DNA of 8,774 nt from Methanobacteriaceae archaeon (GTDB lineage Archaea > Methanobacteriota > Methanobacteria > Methanobacteriales > Methanobacteriaceae): the NCBI GenBank assembly GCA_030693105.1, contig JAUYBK010000016.1, forward strand, positions 1-8,774, written 5' to 3'. The notes beneath the pieces are model-generated. The model had not been told where the DNA came from. It was given only the letters and a program-made list of their open reading frames with translations, and did no database searches. Below, in pieces: positions 1-6,657 of the stretch; the first letter of the stretch is position 1, and every line of letters begins with the position of its first letter. The translations under genes were made by a program, and so were the position numbers.

Positions 1-833
1 GACGAACGGAAAAAGATGTGTTTCAGGCACTGGGACTGGAGTACATCGAACCAGAGTTAAGAGAAAACCGGGGAGAAGTAGAGGCTGCTAAGATCGGAAT
101 GCTTCCCGAACTTCTGGAGCTTACCGACATCCAGGGAGACCTTCACACCCACACCAACTGGAGCGATGGAAGATCTTCTGTTCTGGAAATGGCTTTAGCT
201 GCTAAAAATATGGGTTTAGAGTATCTGGCCATTACCGACCACACCCACGGACTTCCCGTGGCCGGTGGCCTGGATGAAAACGCTTTAAGGAAACAGGTTG
301 CTGAAATTGCTACTGTTAACGATGAAATAGATGGAATGAAAATACTCAACGGGGCCGAAGTCAATATCAAAGCGGATGGCCAGTTAGATCTGGATAACAG
401 CATTATGGGAGATTTAGACGTAGTATTAGCTGCCATTCATTCGGGAGTGGTGTTTAAAGAGGGTAATCTGACTGATGTAATTATAGGAGTAATGGAAAAT
501 GAGCACGTGGATATTCTGGCCCATCCCACTGGTCGGAAGTTAAAAAAAAGACGTGCCTATAATATCGATCTGGAGAAGGTATTCGAAGCGTCCCATGATA
601 CTGGCACTATCCTGGAGGTGGATTCCCAACCAAAAAGGTTGGACTTGAATGACAGTAATGTTAGAATGGCCCTCAAATATGGTTGTAAATTGGTGGTGGA
701 CACAGATGCTCACCACACCAGTCAAATAGACTATTTAAAACTGGGAGTCTCCACCGCCCGCCGGGGCTGGGCTCAAAAAAAGGATGTGGTTAATACACTA
801 CCTTTGAAAAAGTTTTTAAAAGCTTTAAAGTAG
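1..833 (+). CDS. polX: DNA polymerase/3'-5' exonuclease PolX, C-terminal part (5' end outside window)
   Basis: Family X DNA polymerases with a PHP domain act in gap filling and base-excision repair; the PHP domain gives metal-dependent 3'-5' exonuclease and phosphatase-type activity. The frame is open from base 3 (codons R-T-E-K-D-V), so the GTG at 18 is an internal valine, not a start. The visible ~276 residues are about half of a usual ~570-aa PolX: the linker between polymerase and PHP (ALGLEYIEPELREN, a family hallmark) and the whole PHP domain. Counting from V18 as residue 1, the metal ligands look complete: H43/H45 (HTHTNWSDG), D50, H75 (TDH), E114 (GAEVN), H141 (AIHSG), H169 (AHP), D230 and H232 (DTDAH). 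Nuclease activity is therefore expected. The polymerase palm cannot be judged here. The stop is TAG at 831-833, and the gene converges on the minus-strand exonuclease 43 nt away. Confidence 0.93.
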   Translation, partial: RTEKDVFQALGLEYIEPELRENRGEVEAAKIGMLPELLELTDIQGDLHTHTNWSDGRSSVLEMALAAKNMGLEYLAITDHTHGLPVAGGLDENALRKQVAEIATVNDEIDGMKILNGAEVNIKADGQLDLDNSIMGDLDVVLAAIHSGVVFKEGNLTDVIIGVMENEHVDILAHPTGRKLKKRRAYNIDLEKVFEASHDTGTILEVDSQPKRLDLNDSNVRMALKYGCKLVVDTDAHHTSQIDYLKLGVSTARRGWAQKKDVVNTLPLKKFLKALK

Positions 834-870
834 ATAAGTATGGTTCTGGGGGTATGGAATTTTGTTTGTT

Positions 871-890
871 AAAAGGTTAGCTTTCCTTTT
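871..890. terminator. Candidate bidirectional terminator hairpin between convergent genes
   Basis: AAAAGG (871-876) and CCTTTT (885-890) form a perfect 6-bp stem with an 8-nt loop. It overlaps the TAA stop (877-879) of the minus-strand exonuclease and lies 37 nt past the polX stop. The T-rich right arm could serve plus-strand transcripts and the left arm minus-strand ones. The T-rich stretch at 860-870 may also contribute. The stem is short, so the call is weak. Confidence 0.35.
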
Positions 891-1827
891 GAATCAAAGA
901 TAACAGCCGTATTAAAGTTAGGACATCCTCGCGGTTGTGTTCAATGATAGGGATTAAAGGCCCAATGTTGTCTTCTTTGAGGTAGGTCTTGTAGAAATCA
1001 GGTACCAGATAGCCCGGAACATCTTCAACCCTTTCTATGCCAAAAAGATACTTTTCTATAGTTTGCAGTTTGCAGTTGGGAAGTTCCGACTTCCAAAGCC
1101 TCCGGGTAGGATATAACAAGTCCAGGTGTTCTTTTGGAAGGTCTAAATTCATTTGGTGGTGTTTTAACCTCCTTTTAATAAAAGGCGCGTCAAACCCACG
1201 CCCGTTAAAACTCACCATAAGAGTTTCTTCACCAGAAAGGGAAACAAAACTTTCTAAGGCTGCTTTTTCTTCATTTAAATCCCTTAAAAGATATTGGACA
1301 GTTTCCACCTTACCCTTAGAAGCCTGGGCCACTCCAATAAGTATCAATGGCACCCCGTCTAATCCCAGAGTTTCTATATCCATGAATAAAAAGTTTTCAG
1401 GGTCACGGGCCGACATGCAGAGGGTGTTGAGGTGGTGGGAAGGAAAATATGCCTCTGAGATCCAATCTGAAATTTTTTGAAAATTTTCATCCTCCATTAG
1501 TTTACAAATAGTTTCAGCGTCTGGACCATGGAGGGGATGTTCGCACATATCTTTTAAGGTTTTATAACCATCTGACTTTAACTTAACTTCTTTCGCTTGT
1601 CCAATTCCGTTTAAAAGTTTCAAATCTTCTATTATTATTTTTTTTATTCTCTGCGGGGAGGGGACCTTGATCTTTATATTTTCCTTAGTTTCCAAACAAA
1701 AACAGGTGCCATTGGAGTTTTCTAACTCGTATCCATGGGGTAAATCTTCCAGGGAATGGCTCTGATACTTTAAAAGAAGTTTTTCTTTTAGTTCATGGGG
1801 GGTTTGGGGTTCATCCCGGGTTGACAT
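877..1827 (-). CDS. Ribonuclease H-like DEDDh exonuclease with N-terminal HhH (YprB/RNase_H_2 type)
   Basis: Predicted cytosolic 3'-5' exonuclease of the RNase H fold (RNase_H_2, the family of Bacillus YprB). The 316 residues divide into: an N-terminal segment ~10-60 with a TCFC motif (C42, C44), a helix-hairpin-helix ~66-95 (LLNGIGQAKEVKL) for non-specific nucleic-acid binding, and the nuclease domain ~145-312. Catalytic residues are visible: D150 and E152 (FMDIETLG), D213 (SFNGRGFDAPF) and H297/D301 (EHNREDVL), a full DEDDh set. The HLDLLYPTRRLW and CKLQTIEKYLFGIER stretches are also family hallmarks. The start is ATG at 1825-1827; upstream, AGGA (minus strand, 1841-1844) is 13 nt away, so the ribosome site is weak. 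It converges with polX and diverges from the lipoprotein. The substrate is unknown; a role in DNA repair or RNA processing is inferred from the fold only. Confidence 0.85.
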   Translation of the reverse strand: MSTRDEPQTPHELKEKLLLKYQSHSLEDLPHGYELENSNGTCFCLETKENIKIKVPSPQRIKKIIIEDLKLLNGIGQAKEVKLKSDGYKTLKDMCEHPLHGPDAETICKLMEDENFQKISDWISEAYFPSHHLNTLCMSARDPENFLFMDIETLGLDGVPLILIGVAQASKGKVETVQYLLRDLNEEKAALESFVSLSGEETLMVSFNGRGFDAPFIKRRLKHHQMNLDLPKEHLDLLYPTRRLWKSELPNCKLQTIEKYLFGIERVEDVPGYLVPDFYKTYLKEDNIGPLIPIIEHNREDVLTLIRLLSLIQKES

Positions 1828-1878
1828 GGGTTTTTTTACTTCCTAATAATCCTATTATGGTTATTGTTTCTTGGGGAT

Positions 1879-1886
1879 GTTAAATA
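1879..1886 (-). promoter_or_regulatory. Possible TATA box for the minus-strand exonuclease
   Basis: On the minus strand the bases read TATTTAAC. An archaeal start about 25 nt downstream would fall near 1856, leaving a leader of about 29 nt before the ATG at 1827. It is the best TATA-like match in the spacer on that strand, but a weak one. Confidence 0.3.
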
Positions 1887-1932
1887 GTTCTTAATGAGGG
1901 GGTGGTATTTACCCTAACAATATTAGTCAAAC

Positions 1933-1959
1933 ATTATATGGGCAGAAGGTCATATATAA
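1933..1959 (+). promoter_or_regulatory. Two candidate TATA boxes upstream of the lipoprotein gene
   Basis: ATTATATG (1933-1940) and ATATATAA (1952-1959) both resemble archaeal TATA boxes. The first would start RNA near 1960 and leave a ~30-nt leader that includes the Shine-Dalgarno. The second would start near 1980, inside the Shine-Dalgarno, so the first is more credible for the start at 1990. Confidence 0.45.
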
Positions 1960-1976
1960 TCCTAATTATTGAAGTT

Positions 1977-1983
1977 AGGAGGG
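1977..1983 (+). promoter_or_regulatory. Shine-Dalgarno that fixes a TTG start at 1990
   Basis: AGGAGGG lies 6 nt before TTG 1990-1992. An upstream in-frame TTG at 1969 would place this site inside the coding sequence and add seven polar/glycine residues ahead of the signal peptide, so 1990 is the start. Confidence 0.85.
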
Positions 1984-1989
1984 AACAAC

Positions 1990-2523
1990 TTGAAAAAGTA
2001 CTTTTTAGCTATTTTATTATTAGCACTGGTGGTTATGGCCTCCGGGTGTGTGACTGATACCACTAAACAGAACAATACAAAAAATTATTCTGCTAATGGT
2101 ATTTCGTTCCAGTATCCTGGTAATTGGAGTTTGCAAAGTGCCTCAGAAGCTAACGTAACCACTATCCAGATATCAGACCCTGAATACAACAAGACTAACG
2201 CTACCAAAGGCAGTTTTGTGGCTATTGTGGTAGGTCCACAGACTACTACTGCTGATTTAGCGACTTTCAGGGATTCACTTACATCTGAAGCTAAAACTAG
2301 TGGAATAAACTCTACTACTTCCACCGTAAACATCGCAGGCATATCTGCTAACTCAACCACATTCTCCGGTAAAAACAACAACACCGAGGCCTACTTGCAG
2401 CTCATCGACTTCACCAAGAACAATAAATCGTTCATAATCTTTATGATAGTTGGTGGTGGAGCCAATATCGACACAGCCAAGCCCAACTTCGATATAATCG
2501 TAAAGAGCTTCAAGGTGGAATAA
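1990..2523 (+). CDS. Secreted PsbP-like lipoprotein, rich in N-glycosylation sequons
   Basis: Predicted extracytoplasmic lipoprotein of 177 residues. The N-terminus is a classic lipoprotein signal: K2-K3, a hydrophobic stretch ~4-17, and lipobox ASGC with C20 as the candidate lipidated cysteine. After a Thr/Asn-rich linker (21-35) comes a compact beta-rich domain beginning NGISFQYPGNW and ending KSFKVE, the pattern of PsbP-related proteins common in methanogens, whose function is not known. Ten N-X-S/T sequons are visible (N28, N32, N45, N55, N67, N70, N107, N121, N130, N145), very dense for this length and consistent with a cell-surface glycoprotein. TTG start as argued at the ribosome site. 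It is probably monocistronic: own promoter, divergent neighbour upstream, and a poly-T terminator 10 nt after the TAA. The fold assignment is by pattern recognition; the membrane-anchored location is more certain than the fold. Confidence 0.82.
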   Translation: MKKYFLAILLLALVVMASGCVTDTTKQNNTKNYSANGISFQYPGNWSLQSASEANVTTIQISDPEYNKTNATKGSFVAIVVGPQTTTADLATFRDSLTSEAKTSGINSTTSTVNIAGISANSTTFSGKNNNTEAYLQLIDFTKNNKSFIIFMIVGGGANIDTAKPNFDIIVKSFKVE

Positions 2524-2533
2524 AAACCCACCA

Positions 2534-2548
2534 TTTTTTTTTATTTTT
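2534..2548 (+). terminator. Poly-T terminator after the lipoprotein gene
   Basis: Nine T's (2534-2542), one A, then five T's (2544-2548) begin 10 nt after the stop codon. Archaeal RNA polymerase commonly stops at such T-runs without a hairpin. No stem is visible. Confidence 0.6.
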
Positions 2549-2572
2549 AAATAAAATAGGGGATTATTTAAA

Positions 2573-2701
2573 ATGTCCAATCCACGTATTCAGTTCTTTT
2601 TAAGGAATTTGAAAAACCCCGAGTGGAGGGTTCGGGAAGAATCTGCCGAGGCCCGGGGGGAGGTAGGAGATACTGAAGCAGTATCCTCTAAAATCATTTA
2701 G
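2573..2701 (+). pseudogene. Single-HEAT-repeat micro-ORF, probable remnant of a HEAT/PBS-lyase repeat protein
   Basis: ATG 2573 to TAG 2701 encodes 42 residues. Residues 15-42 (NPEWRVREESAEARGEVGDT then EAVSSKII) match the core of a HEAT-like repeat of the PBS-lyase type, whose usual pattern is D-P-x-W-x-V-R-x-x-A-x-x-A-L-G-x-x-G-D-x-x-A-V-x-x-L. The place of the usual ALG is taken by ARG (A27-R28-G29). AGGGGA (2558-2563) is a plausible ribosome site 9 nt before the ATG. HEAT proteins normally carry several repeats, and nothing recognisable follows the stop, so I read this as the stump of a longer gene that lost its 3' part. A genuine one-repeat protein is the alternative. It sits between a terminator and the promoter of the next gene. 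The stump reading is inference; the repeat match is seen directly. Confidence 0.55.
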
Positions 2702-2710
2702 CTTTGGAAA

Positions 2711-2720
2711 TTTTATATAT
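2711..2720 (+). promoter_or_regulatory. TATA box for the PNPOx/MBL pair
   Basis: TTTTATATAT is a strong archaeal TATA-like box, preceded by a purine-rich GGAAA that could act as a BRE. Transcription would start near 2738-2742, giving a very short leader that barely includes the Shine-Dalgarno AGGAGG (2741-2746). Confidence 0.6.
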
Positions 2721-2752
2721 CCCCATTACATGAATTATTAAGGAGGATTTAA

Positions 2753-3178
2753 ATGGAATTTAAAGACTGCCTAAATTTTGCCAATGAAAACCCTATGGCA
2801 TGGATAGCAACCACCGAAGGCAAACAACCACGTGTACGGGCATTTGGAATGTGGTTTGCCGATGAAACTGGTTTTTACTTCCAGACATCCACCTTAAAAG
2901 ACATTGTAAAACAAATGGAAGACAATCCCCAAATAGAATTTGCATTCTACCAGCCCGACGACAGTTCCGGGGTCATGCTCCGGGTTACGGGAGAAGCAGA
3001 ATTTATAGATGACTTAAAGATGAAAGAGAAAGTGGTAGAGGACCGGCCCTTCTTGAAGGCCCTGGGCATAACGCCTCAAGACCAGCGGCTGGTTTTATTC
3101 CGTGTGGCTAAGGGCCAAGCACACTTCTGGACCTGGGAGAACAACCTGGAACCTAAAAAGATAATTAAATTTGGTTGA
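2753..3178 (+). CDS. Pyridoxamine 5'-phosphate oxidase-like flavin-binding protein
   Basis: Small (141 aa) cytosolic protein of the FMN-binding split-barrel fold, Putative_PNPOx type. Visible family features: N-terminal helix then MAWIATTEGKQPRVRAFGMW (15-34, the strand pair with R27/R29 near the flavin phosphate site), TSTLKDIVKQMEDNPQIEFAFY (45-66, with K49), and LRVTGEAEFIDD (76-87). The length is normal for the group. Members bind FMN, and some archaeal or actinobacterial relatives bind F420. It is too short and divergent to claim true pyridoxamine phosphate oxidation, so substrate and cofactor are open. The start is ATG 2753 with AGGAGG ending 6 nt upstream. It is followed after 58 nt by the MBL-fold gene on the same strand with no clear promoter between, so the two are probably co-transcribed. 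Confidence 0.88.
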   Translation: MEFKDCLNFANENPMAWIATTEGKQPRVRAFGMWFADETGFYFQTSTLKDIVKQMEDNPQIEFAFYQPDDSSGVMLRVTGEAEFIDDLKMKEKVVEDRPFLKALGITPQDQRLVLFRVAKGQAHFWTWENNLEPKKIIKFG

Positions 3179-3226
3179 ATGGAGAAATTACTATTCAAAT
3201 CCTTTAAAGTTCGCAGTAAATATTTT

Positions 3227-3231
3227 AGGAG
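3227..3231 (+). promoter_or_regulatory. Shine-Dalgarno that decides the MBL gene start
   Basis: AGGAG lies 5 nt before ATG 3237. The frame is also open from TTG 3171, which would overlap the previous gene by 8 nt and add 22 residues, but that TTG has no ribosome site and the family begins at the MIKVSCLVEN strand. Confidence 0.75.
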
Positions 3232-3236
3232 ATTTA

Positions 3237-4079
3237 ATGATTAAAGTATCCTGTCTGGTTGAAAACCAGTCTCAAAAAGCGGACCTTGCATCTGAGCACG
3301 GTTTATCTATCTTAATTGAGATTTCAGGTAAGAAAATACTTTTCGACACTGGTGCCAGCGGCCTTTTTTTAAAAAACGCCAAAAAAATGGGCATAAAATT
3401 GGAGGAAGTGGACCTGGTGGTAGTATCTCACGGCCATCACGATCATGGAGGTGGTTTAGGATCATTTTTCCAGATAAATCATAAAGCCCCAGTTTTCATG
3501 GCTAAAGGAGCCGATAAAAAGCATTTTAAGATATCTGATTCTTCTAGAACTGATATAAGTCTGGATAAAGATATTTTAGGCACTTATACTGATAGAATTC
3601 ATTTTTTGAACTCACCCCTAGAGCTAAAGCCTGGTTTGTATATTATAACCGGCATCGAACAGACCCATCCCGCTCCTAACGGTAATAAGTTGCTTTTCGA
3701 AAAAAATGGGGATGAATTTTTAGAAGATAAGTTCCACCATGAATTAATAATGGTTCTGAAAGATAAAGGAGGTCTGCTGGTCTTCACGGGGTGCAGTCAC
3801 AACGGCATCTTAAACATGTTGGATAAGGTTACCTATAAATTTCCCGATGCATTCATTAAAGCAGTATTTGGTGGTTTTCACTTGATGTTACCGCCTGATC
3901 CAGATTCCATGGCTATGAACAGAACAGAAGTGGGTAAAATTGGTGAAAAATTACTTCAAATGTCGTTAGGCATGGTTTTCACTGGACACTGCACTGGAAA
4001 TAAAGCTTATGGGGTTTTAAAGGAAGTCATGGGTGATAAACTGCAATATTTCTCCACGGGTGATGTTCTAAGACTTTGA
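3237..4079 (+). CDS. MBL-fold metallohydrolase, COG1237/MJ0301 type
   Basis: Metallo-beta-lactamase-fold protein of 280 residues, a normal length for the COG1237 group. Landmarks: strand and loop ILFDTGASGLFLKNA (34-48, D37), the metal motif SHGHHDHGGG (64-73; H65, H67, D69, H70), TGCSHNG (184-190; H188), GGFHL (212-216; H215) and TGHCTG (249-254; H251). The two-metal site therefore looks intact. The methanogen relative MJ0301 has been linked to the dihydropterin plus RFA-phosphate condensing step of tetrahydromethanopterin synthesis. That would fit a methanogen, but the group is broad and several paralogues per genome are common, so the reaction is not assigned here. Cytosolic, with no signal peptide. 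Likely second gene of an operon with the PNPOx-like protein 58 nt upstream. TGA stop at 4077-4079. Confidence 0.87.
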   Translation: MIKVSCLVENQSQKADLASEHGLSILIEISGKKILFDTGASGLFLKNAKKMGIKLEEVDLVVVSHGHHDHGGGLGSFFQINHKAPVFMAKGADKKHFKISDSSRTDISLDKDILGTYTDRIHFLNSPLELKPGLYIITGIEQTHPAPNGNKLLFEKNGDEFLEDKFHHELIMVLKDKGGLLVFTGCSHNGILNMLDKVTYKFPDAFIKAVFGGFHLMLPPDPDSMAMNRTEVGKIGEKLLQMSLGMVFTGHCTGNKAYGVLKEVMGDKLQYFSTGDVLRL

Positions 4080-4115
4080 TTAATTTGACCAGGATATCCT
4101 ATTATTAAAGATAAT

Positions 4116-4123
4116 TATAAATA
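4116..4123 (+). promoter_or_regulatory. TATA box for the histidine kinase gene
   Basis: TTATAAAT sits in an A/T-rich stretch. A start about 25 nt downstream would be near 4145, giving a ~43-nt leader with AGGTGA (4178-4183) just before ATG 4188. The 108-nt spacer after the MBL gene also argues for a separate promoter. Confidence 0.5.
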
Positions 4124-4187
4124 ATATTAACTTACATACTTTAATCGCAAACTATTTACTTTCATAATTAGTCCATAAGGTGAAACC

Positions 4188-6164
4188 ATGGTTAAGTCAA
4201 CGATTATGGTAGTGGAAGATGAGTCACTGGTGGCCTTACAGATAAAAAACCAGCTGGAAGCATGGGACTATTATGTTCCTAAGATGGTTTTTACCGGTGA
4301 AGAGGCCGTTGAAACGGCTTTAAAACTAAAACCAGATATTATTTTAATGGACATTGTTCTTAGAGGCGATATGGATGGTATTGAAGCTTCAAAGACAATT
4401 AGAAAAGACCTTGACGTTCCTATTATCTATTTAACTGCCTACAACGACTATAAAACCTTGGAACGTGCCATAAAGACTATGCCTTCCTCTTACATCGTGA
4501 AACCCTTTGAAAGCAGGGAATTAAAGTTCAACGTGGAATCTGCCCTTCACAAACGCAAAATGGAGATGGAAATCCAGAATACTGAGAAAAAGATAGAAAA
4601 GATCACCCAGGCCTCTCCCATCCCTCAGTTTTTCATCGACCAGGACCACCGGGTGGTGTACTGGAATCAGGCCCTAGAAGTTCATACCGGTATAAAACTG
4701 GAGGACATATTTGGTTCTAAAAACCATTGGAAGGCATTTTATAGTGAAAAAAGACCATGCATGGCAGATTTTTTATTGAATAATGATTTAGAAGGTCTTA
4801 AAAATTCTTATAAAGATTCAAGACCGTCTCGGTTGGTCTCAGGTGCATTTGAAGCAGTGGATTTTTTTCCAAACCTGGGTGAATCAGGAAAATGGTTATA
4901 CTTCACCGCCAAAGCTATTGAAGACGACCAGGGTAACATTATGGGGGCCCTGGAGACCCTGGAAGACATAACCGAAAGCAAAATAGCCCACCAGATGCTC
5001 CAGAGGGAATTGTCCATAAACAAAGCCCTGGCCAACATATCCACAATGTTAGTTTCCCCCGGTTCAACCATTGAAGAGGTGGCGAAGGTTATTCTGGTCG
5101 AAGCAAAGGCTTTAACTGGAAGTGCCTATGGTGTAGTTTCTTTCATAGAACCTAAGACTTACCATAAAGATCATCGCACTTTTAACTACACTCTACCCGA
5201 ACGGGGGGTCTCAGAGGAAGATACATCATTATGTCAAGGTGATAATGGCCTTTATAGCTGGTGGTGGGGCTATTCTTTAAATATCAAAGAGCCCTTCTTT
5301 ACCAATAATCCTTCCAATCATCCTGCATCCCAGGGAATGCCGGCGGAAACCCCTGAAATAGAAGGATTACTCTCGGCTCAGGTCCTTATAGAGGATGAAG
5401 TGGTGGGGCAAATTGCCCTAGCCAACCCGGGTCGGGACTACACTGAAAATGATATGGATTTAATTAAAAGGTTGGTTGACTTTTATGCCCTGGCCATTCA
5501 GAACAAAAGGGCTGAAGATCAGATTAAAAATTCTTTAAGGGAGAAAGAAGTGTTGCTCCAGGAGATCAACCACCGGGTCAAAAACAACATGCAGATTATT
5601 TCATCCCTCTTAAGCTTGCAGTCCGAGTATTTGGATGCTGAGACCGTGGCGATATTGAAGGGAAGCCAGAACCGGCTGCGGTCCATGGCCATCATCCACG
5701 AGAAATTGTACCAGTCCCGGGACTTTTCTAGAATAAACTTCGCGGAATACATAGAAAAACTGGTTAATGACCTGTTCTATTCCTACGGCGTGGATAAAGA
5801 AAGAATCAAGCCCCTCATCTTGGTGGATGACGTTAATTTGGGAATTGAAACTGCTATACCCTGCGGACTTATAGTAAACGAACTGGTATCTAACAGTCTG
5901 AAGTATGCCTTCCCTAATGGTGGAGGGGAGTTGCTGGTGGAATTAAACCATATTGATGATGATTTTCAGTTGACAGTGGCTGATAAAGGGGTGGGGTTGC
6001 CCGTTGATCTGGATATATCTGAGAATCCCTCTTTAGGGTTGAAGTTGGTGGAGTTGCTGGTGATTCAACTCAACGGGGAGTTTTTCATTGACCGGTCGGA
6101 GGGCACGGCATTTATTATACGTTTTAAGGAACTTAAATATACGCAACGGATCAAGAATTTTTGA
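4188..6164 (+). CDS. Soluble REC-PAS-GAF-HisKA_2 sensor histidine kinase
   Basis: Cytosolic signalling kinase of 658 residues with no membrane segment. Domain order: receiver ~4-120 (acidic pocket E10/D11, phospho-acceptor D55 in LMDIVL, T83, K105 in VKPF), a short coiled linker ~120-140, PAS ~140-265 (FFIDQDHRVVYWNQALE to EDITESK), a GAF-like domain ~275-440 (ending VVGQIALANPGRDYTENDMDLIKRL), then a HisKA_2 dimerisation domain with H462 in LLQEINHRVKNNMQ. The C-terminal ATPase has the N-box VNELVSNSLKYAF (N564, N569), G1 DKGVGL (D599) and G2 SLGLKLV. All key catalytic residues are present. The receiver precedes the kinase, the reverse of classic hybrid kinases, so it may accept phosphate from another kinase or from H462. 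This architecture is common in Methanobacterium. No DNA-binding output and no adjacent response regulator are visible. The ligand is unknown. Confidence 0.93.
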   Translation: MVKSTIMVVEDESLVALQIKNQLEAWDYYVPKMVFTGEEAVETALKLKPDIILMDIVLRGDMDGIEASKTIRKDLDVPIIYLTAYNDYKTLERAIKTMPSSYIVKPFESRELKFNVESALHKRKMEMEIQNTEKKIEKITQASPIPQFFIDQDHRVVYWNQALEVHTGIKLEDIFGSKNHWKAFYSEKRPCMADFLLNNDLEGLKNSYKDSRPSRLVSGAFEAVDFFPNLGESGKWLYFTAKAIEDDQGNIMGALETLEDITESKIAHQMLQRELSINKALANISTMLVSPGSTIEEVAKVILVEAKALTGSAYGVVSFIEPKTYHKDHRTFNYTLPERGVSEEDTSLCQGDNGLYSWWWGYSLNIKEPFFTNNPSNHPASQGMPAETPEIEGLLSAQVLIEDEVVGQIALANPGRDYTENDMDLIKRLVDFYALAIQNKRAEDQIKNSLREKEVLLQEINHRVKNNMQIISSLLSLQSEYLDAETVAILKGSQNRLRSMAIIHEKLYQSRDFSRINFAEYIEKLVNDLFYSYGVDKERIKPLILVDDVNLGIETAIPCGLIVNELVSNSLKYAFPNGGGELLVELNHIDDDFQLTVADKGVGLPVDLDISENPSLGLKLVELLVIQLNGEFFIDRSEGTAFIIRFKELKYTQRIKNF

Positions 6165-6336
6165 AGACCAATAGTTTCATTAGCGCTTCTAGTGCGAATG
6201 GTACTGGTTATTCTTACCGATAGAACATGATCAAGTTTTTATGGAAAAGGAACTTTTCTGAAAAGACATGGAAATCTTTGGAGTTAATCGAGTCGGGGAA
6301 GGAGGAATTTTTGCCCGGAATGGAATTTTCTCACCC

Positions 6337-6344
6337 TTTTTTTT
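6337..6344 (+). terminator. Poly-T run, possible kinase terminator
   Basis: Eight consecutive T's after CACCC, followed by more T-rich sequence to 6358. It lies about 170 nt after the kinase stop, so the 3' untranslated part would be long. Confidence 0.35.
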
Positions 6345-6369
6345 ATTTCGAATTTTTTAAAAAACTGCC

Positions 6370-6398
6370 ATAAAATGTGAAAATTATTGATAAAATGT
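6370..6398 (+). repeat. Direct 9-base repeat ATAAAATGT, 20-nt period
   Basis: Two identical copies, 6370-6378 and 6390-6398, start 20 nt apart, about two helical turns. A third identical copy is at 8617-8625, in the other large spacer. Identity is certain; any regulatory role is a guess. Confidence 0.5.
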
Positions 6399-6657
6399 TC
6401 AAGACATATGCCCCAATTTATTTATTTACTGAAGTTTTGACGATTTTTATGATCTGCACACAAAAAAACCGTGGAATAAGGTCGGACTAACATTACAATT
6501 ATAAAAAAAATTTATTTCGTAAATATACTTGCTTACTAGAGGGTTGGTATTAAGTAAATTGAATCTCCCAGCAACTTATTTATGATATGTTCAAAATAGA
6601 TCATTACACCTTTTTTTAAACAACATTTAATAACAATTTTAATATTTTGGTGATTTT

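Larger units (their letters stand above)
6165..6657. other. 493-nt spacer without a recognisable gene
   Basis: No frame longer than about 30 codons looks real. It holds an imperfect hairpin (6179-6199, one mismatch and one G-U), an eight-T run (6337-6344) that could end the kinase transcript, a 9-base direct repeat ATAAAATGT (6370-6378 and 6390-6398), and several A/T-rich boxes before the oxidoreductase. The TATA box of the oxidoreductase is ambiguous: TTATTTATGATATG around 6577-6590 would give a ~50-nt leader. Base composition becomes clearly more AT-rich from about 6350 on. Confidence 0.7.

Noticed and set aside
18..20. GTG as the start of the PHP protein
   Set aside because: The frame is open to the window edge and the residues before it (RTEKD) continue the PolX linker, so the gene is simply cut.
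2085..2384. 99-codon antisense open frame over the lipoprotein gene
   Set aside because: It mirrors the Thr/Asn/Ala codons of the real gene, has no recognisable domain, and lies wholly inside a supported CDS. The same holds for open frames antisense to polX, the MBL gene and the kinase, and the plus-strand frame 1037-1480 over the exonuclease.
3171..3236. 22-residue N-terminal extension of the MBL protein from TTG 3171
   Set aside because: No ribosome site at the TTG, overlap with the previous gene, and a good AGGAG before ATG 3237, where the family's first strand begins.
6179..6199. Hairpin ATTAGCGC/GTGCGAAT as kinase terminator
   Set aside because: One A-G mismatch, one G-U pair and no T-run follows it, so it is at best a weak stem.
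6268..6360. 30-codon frame after the kinase gene
   Set aside because: No ribosome site, low-complexity Phe-rich end encoded by the T-run, and no recognisable motif.
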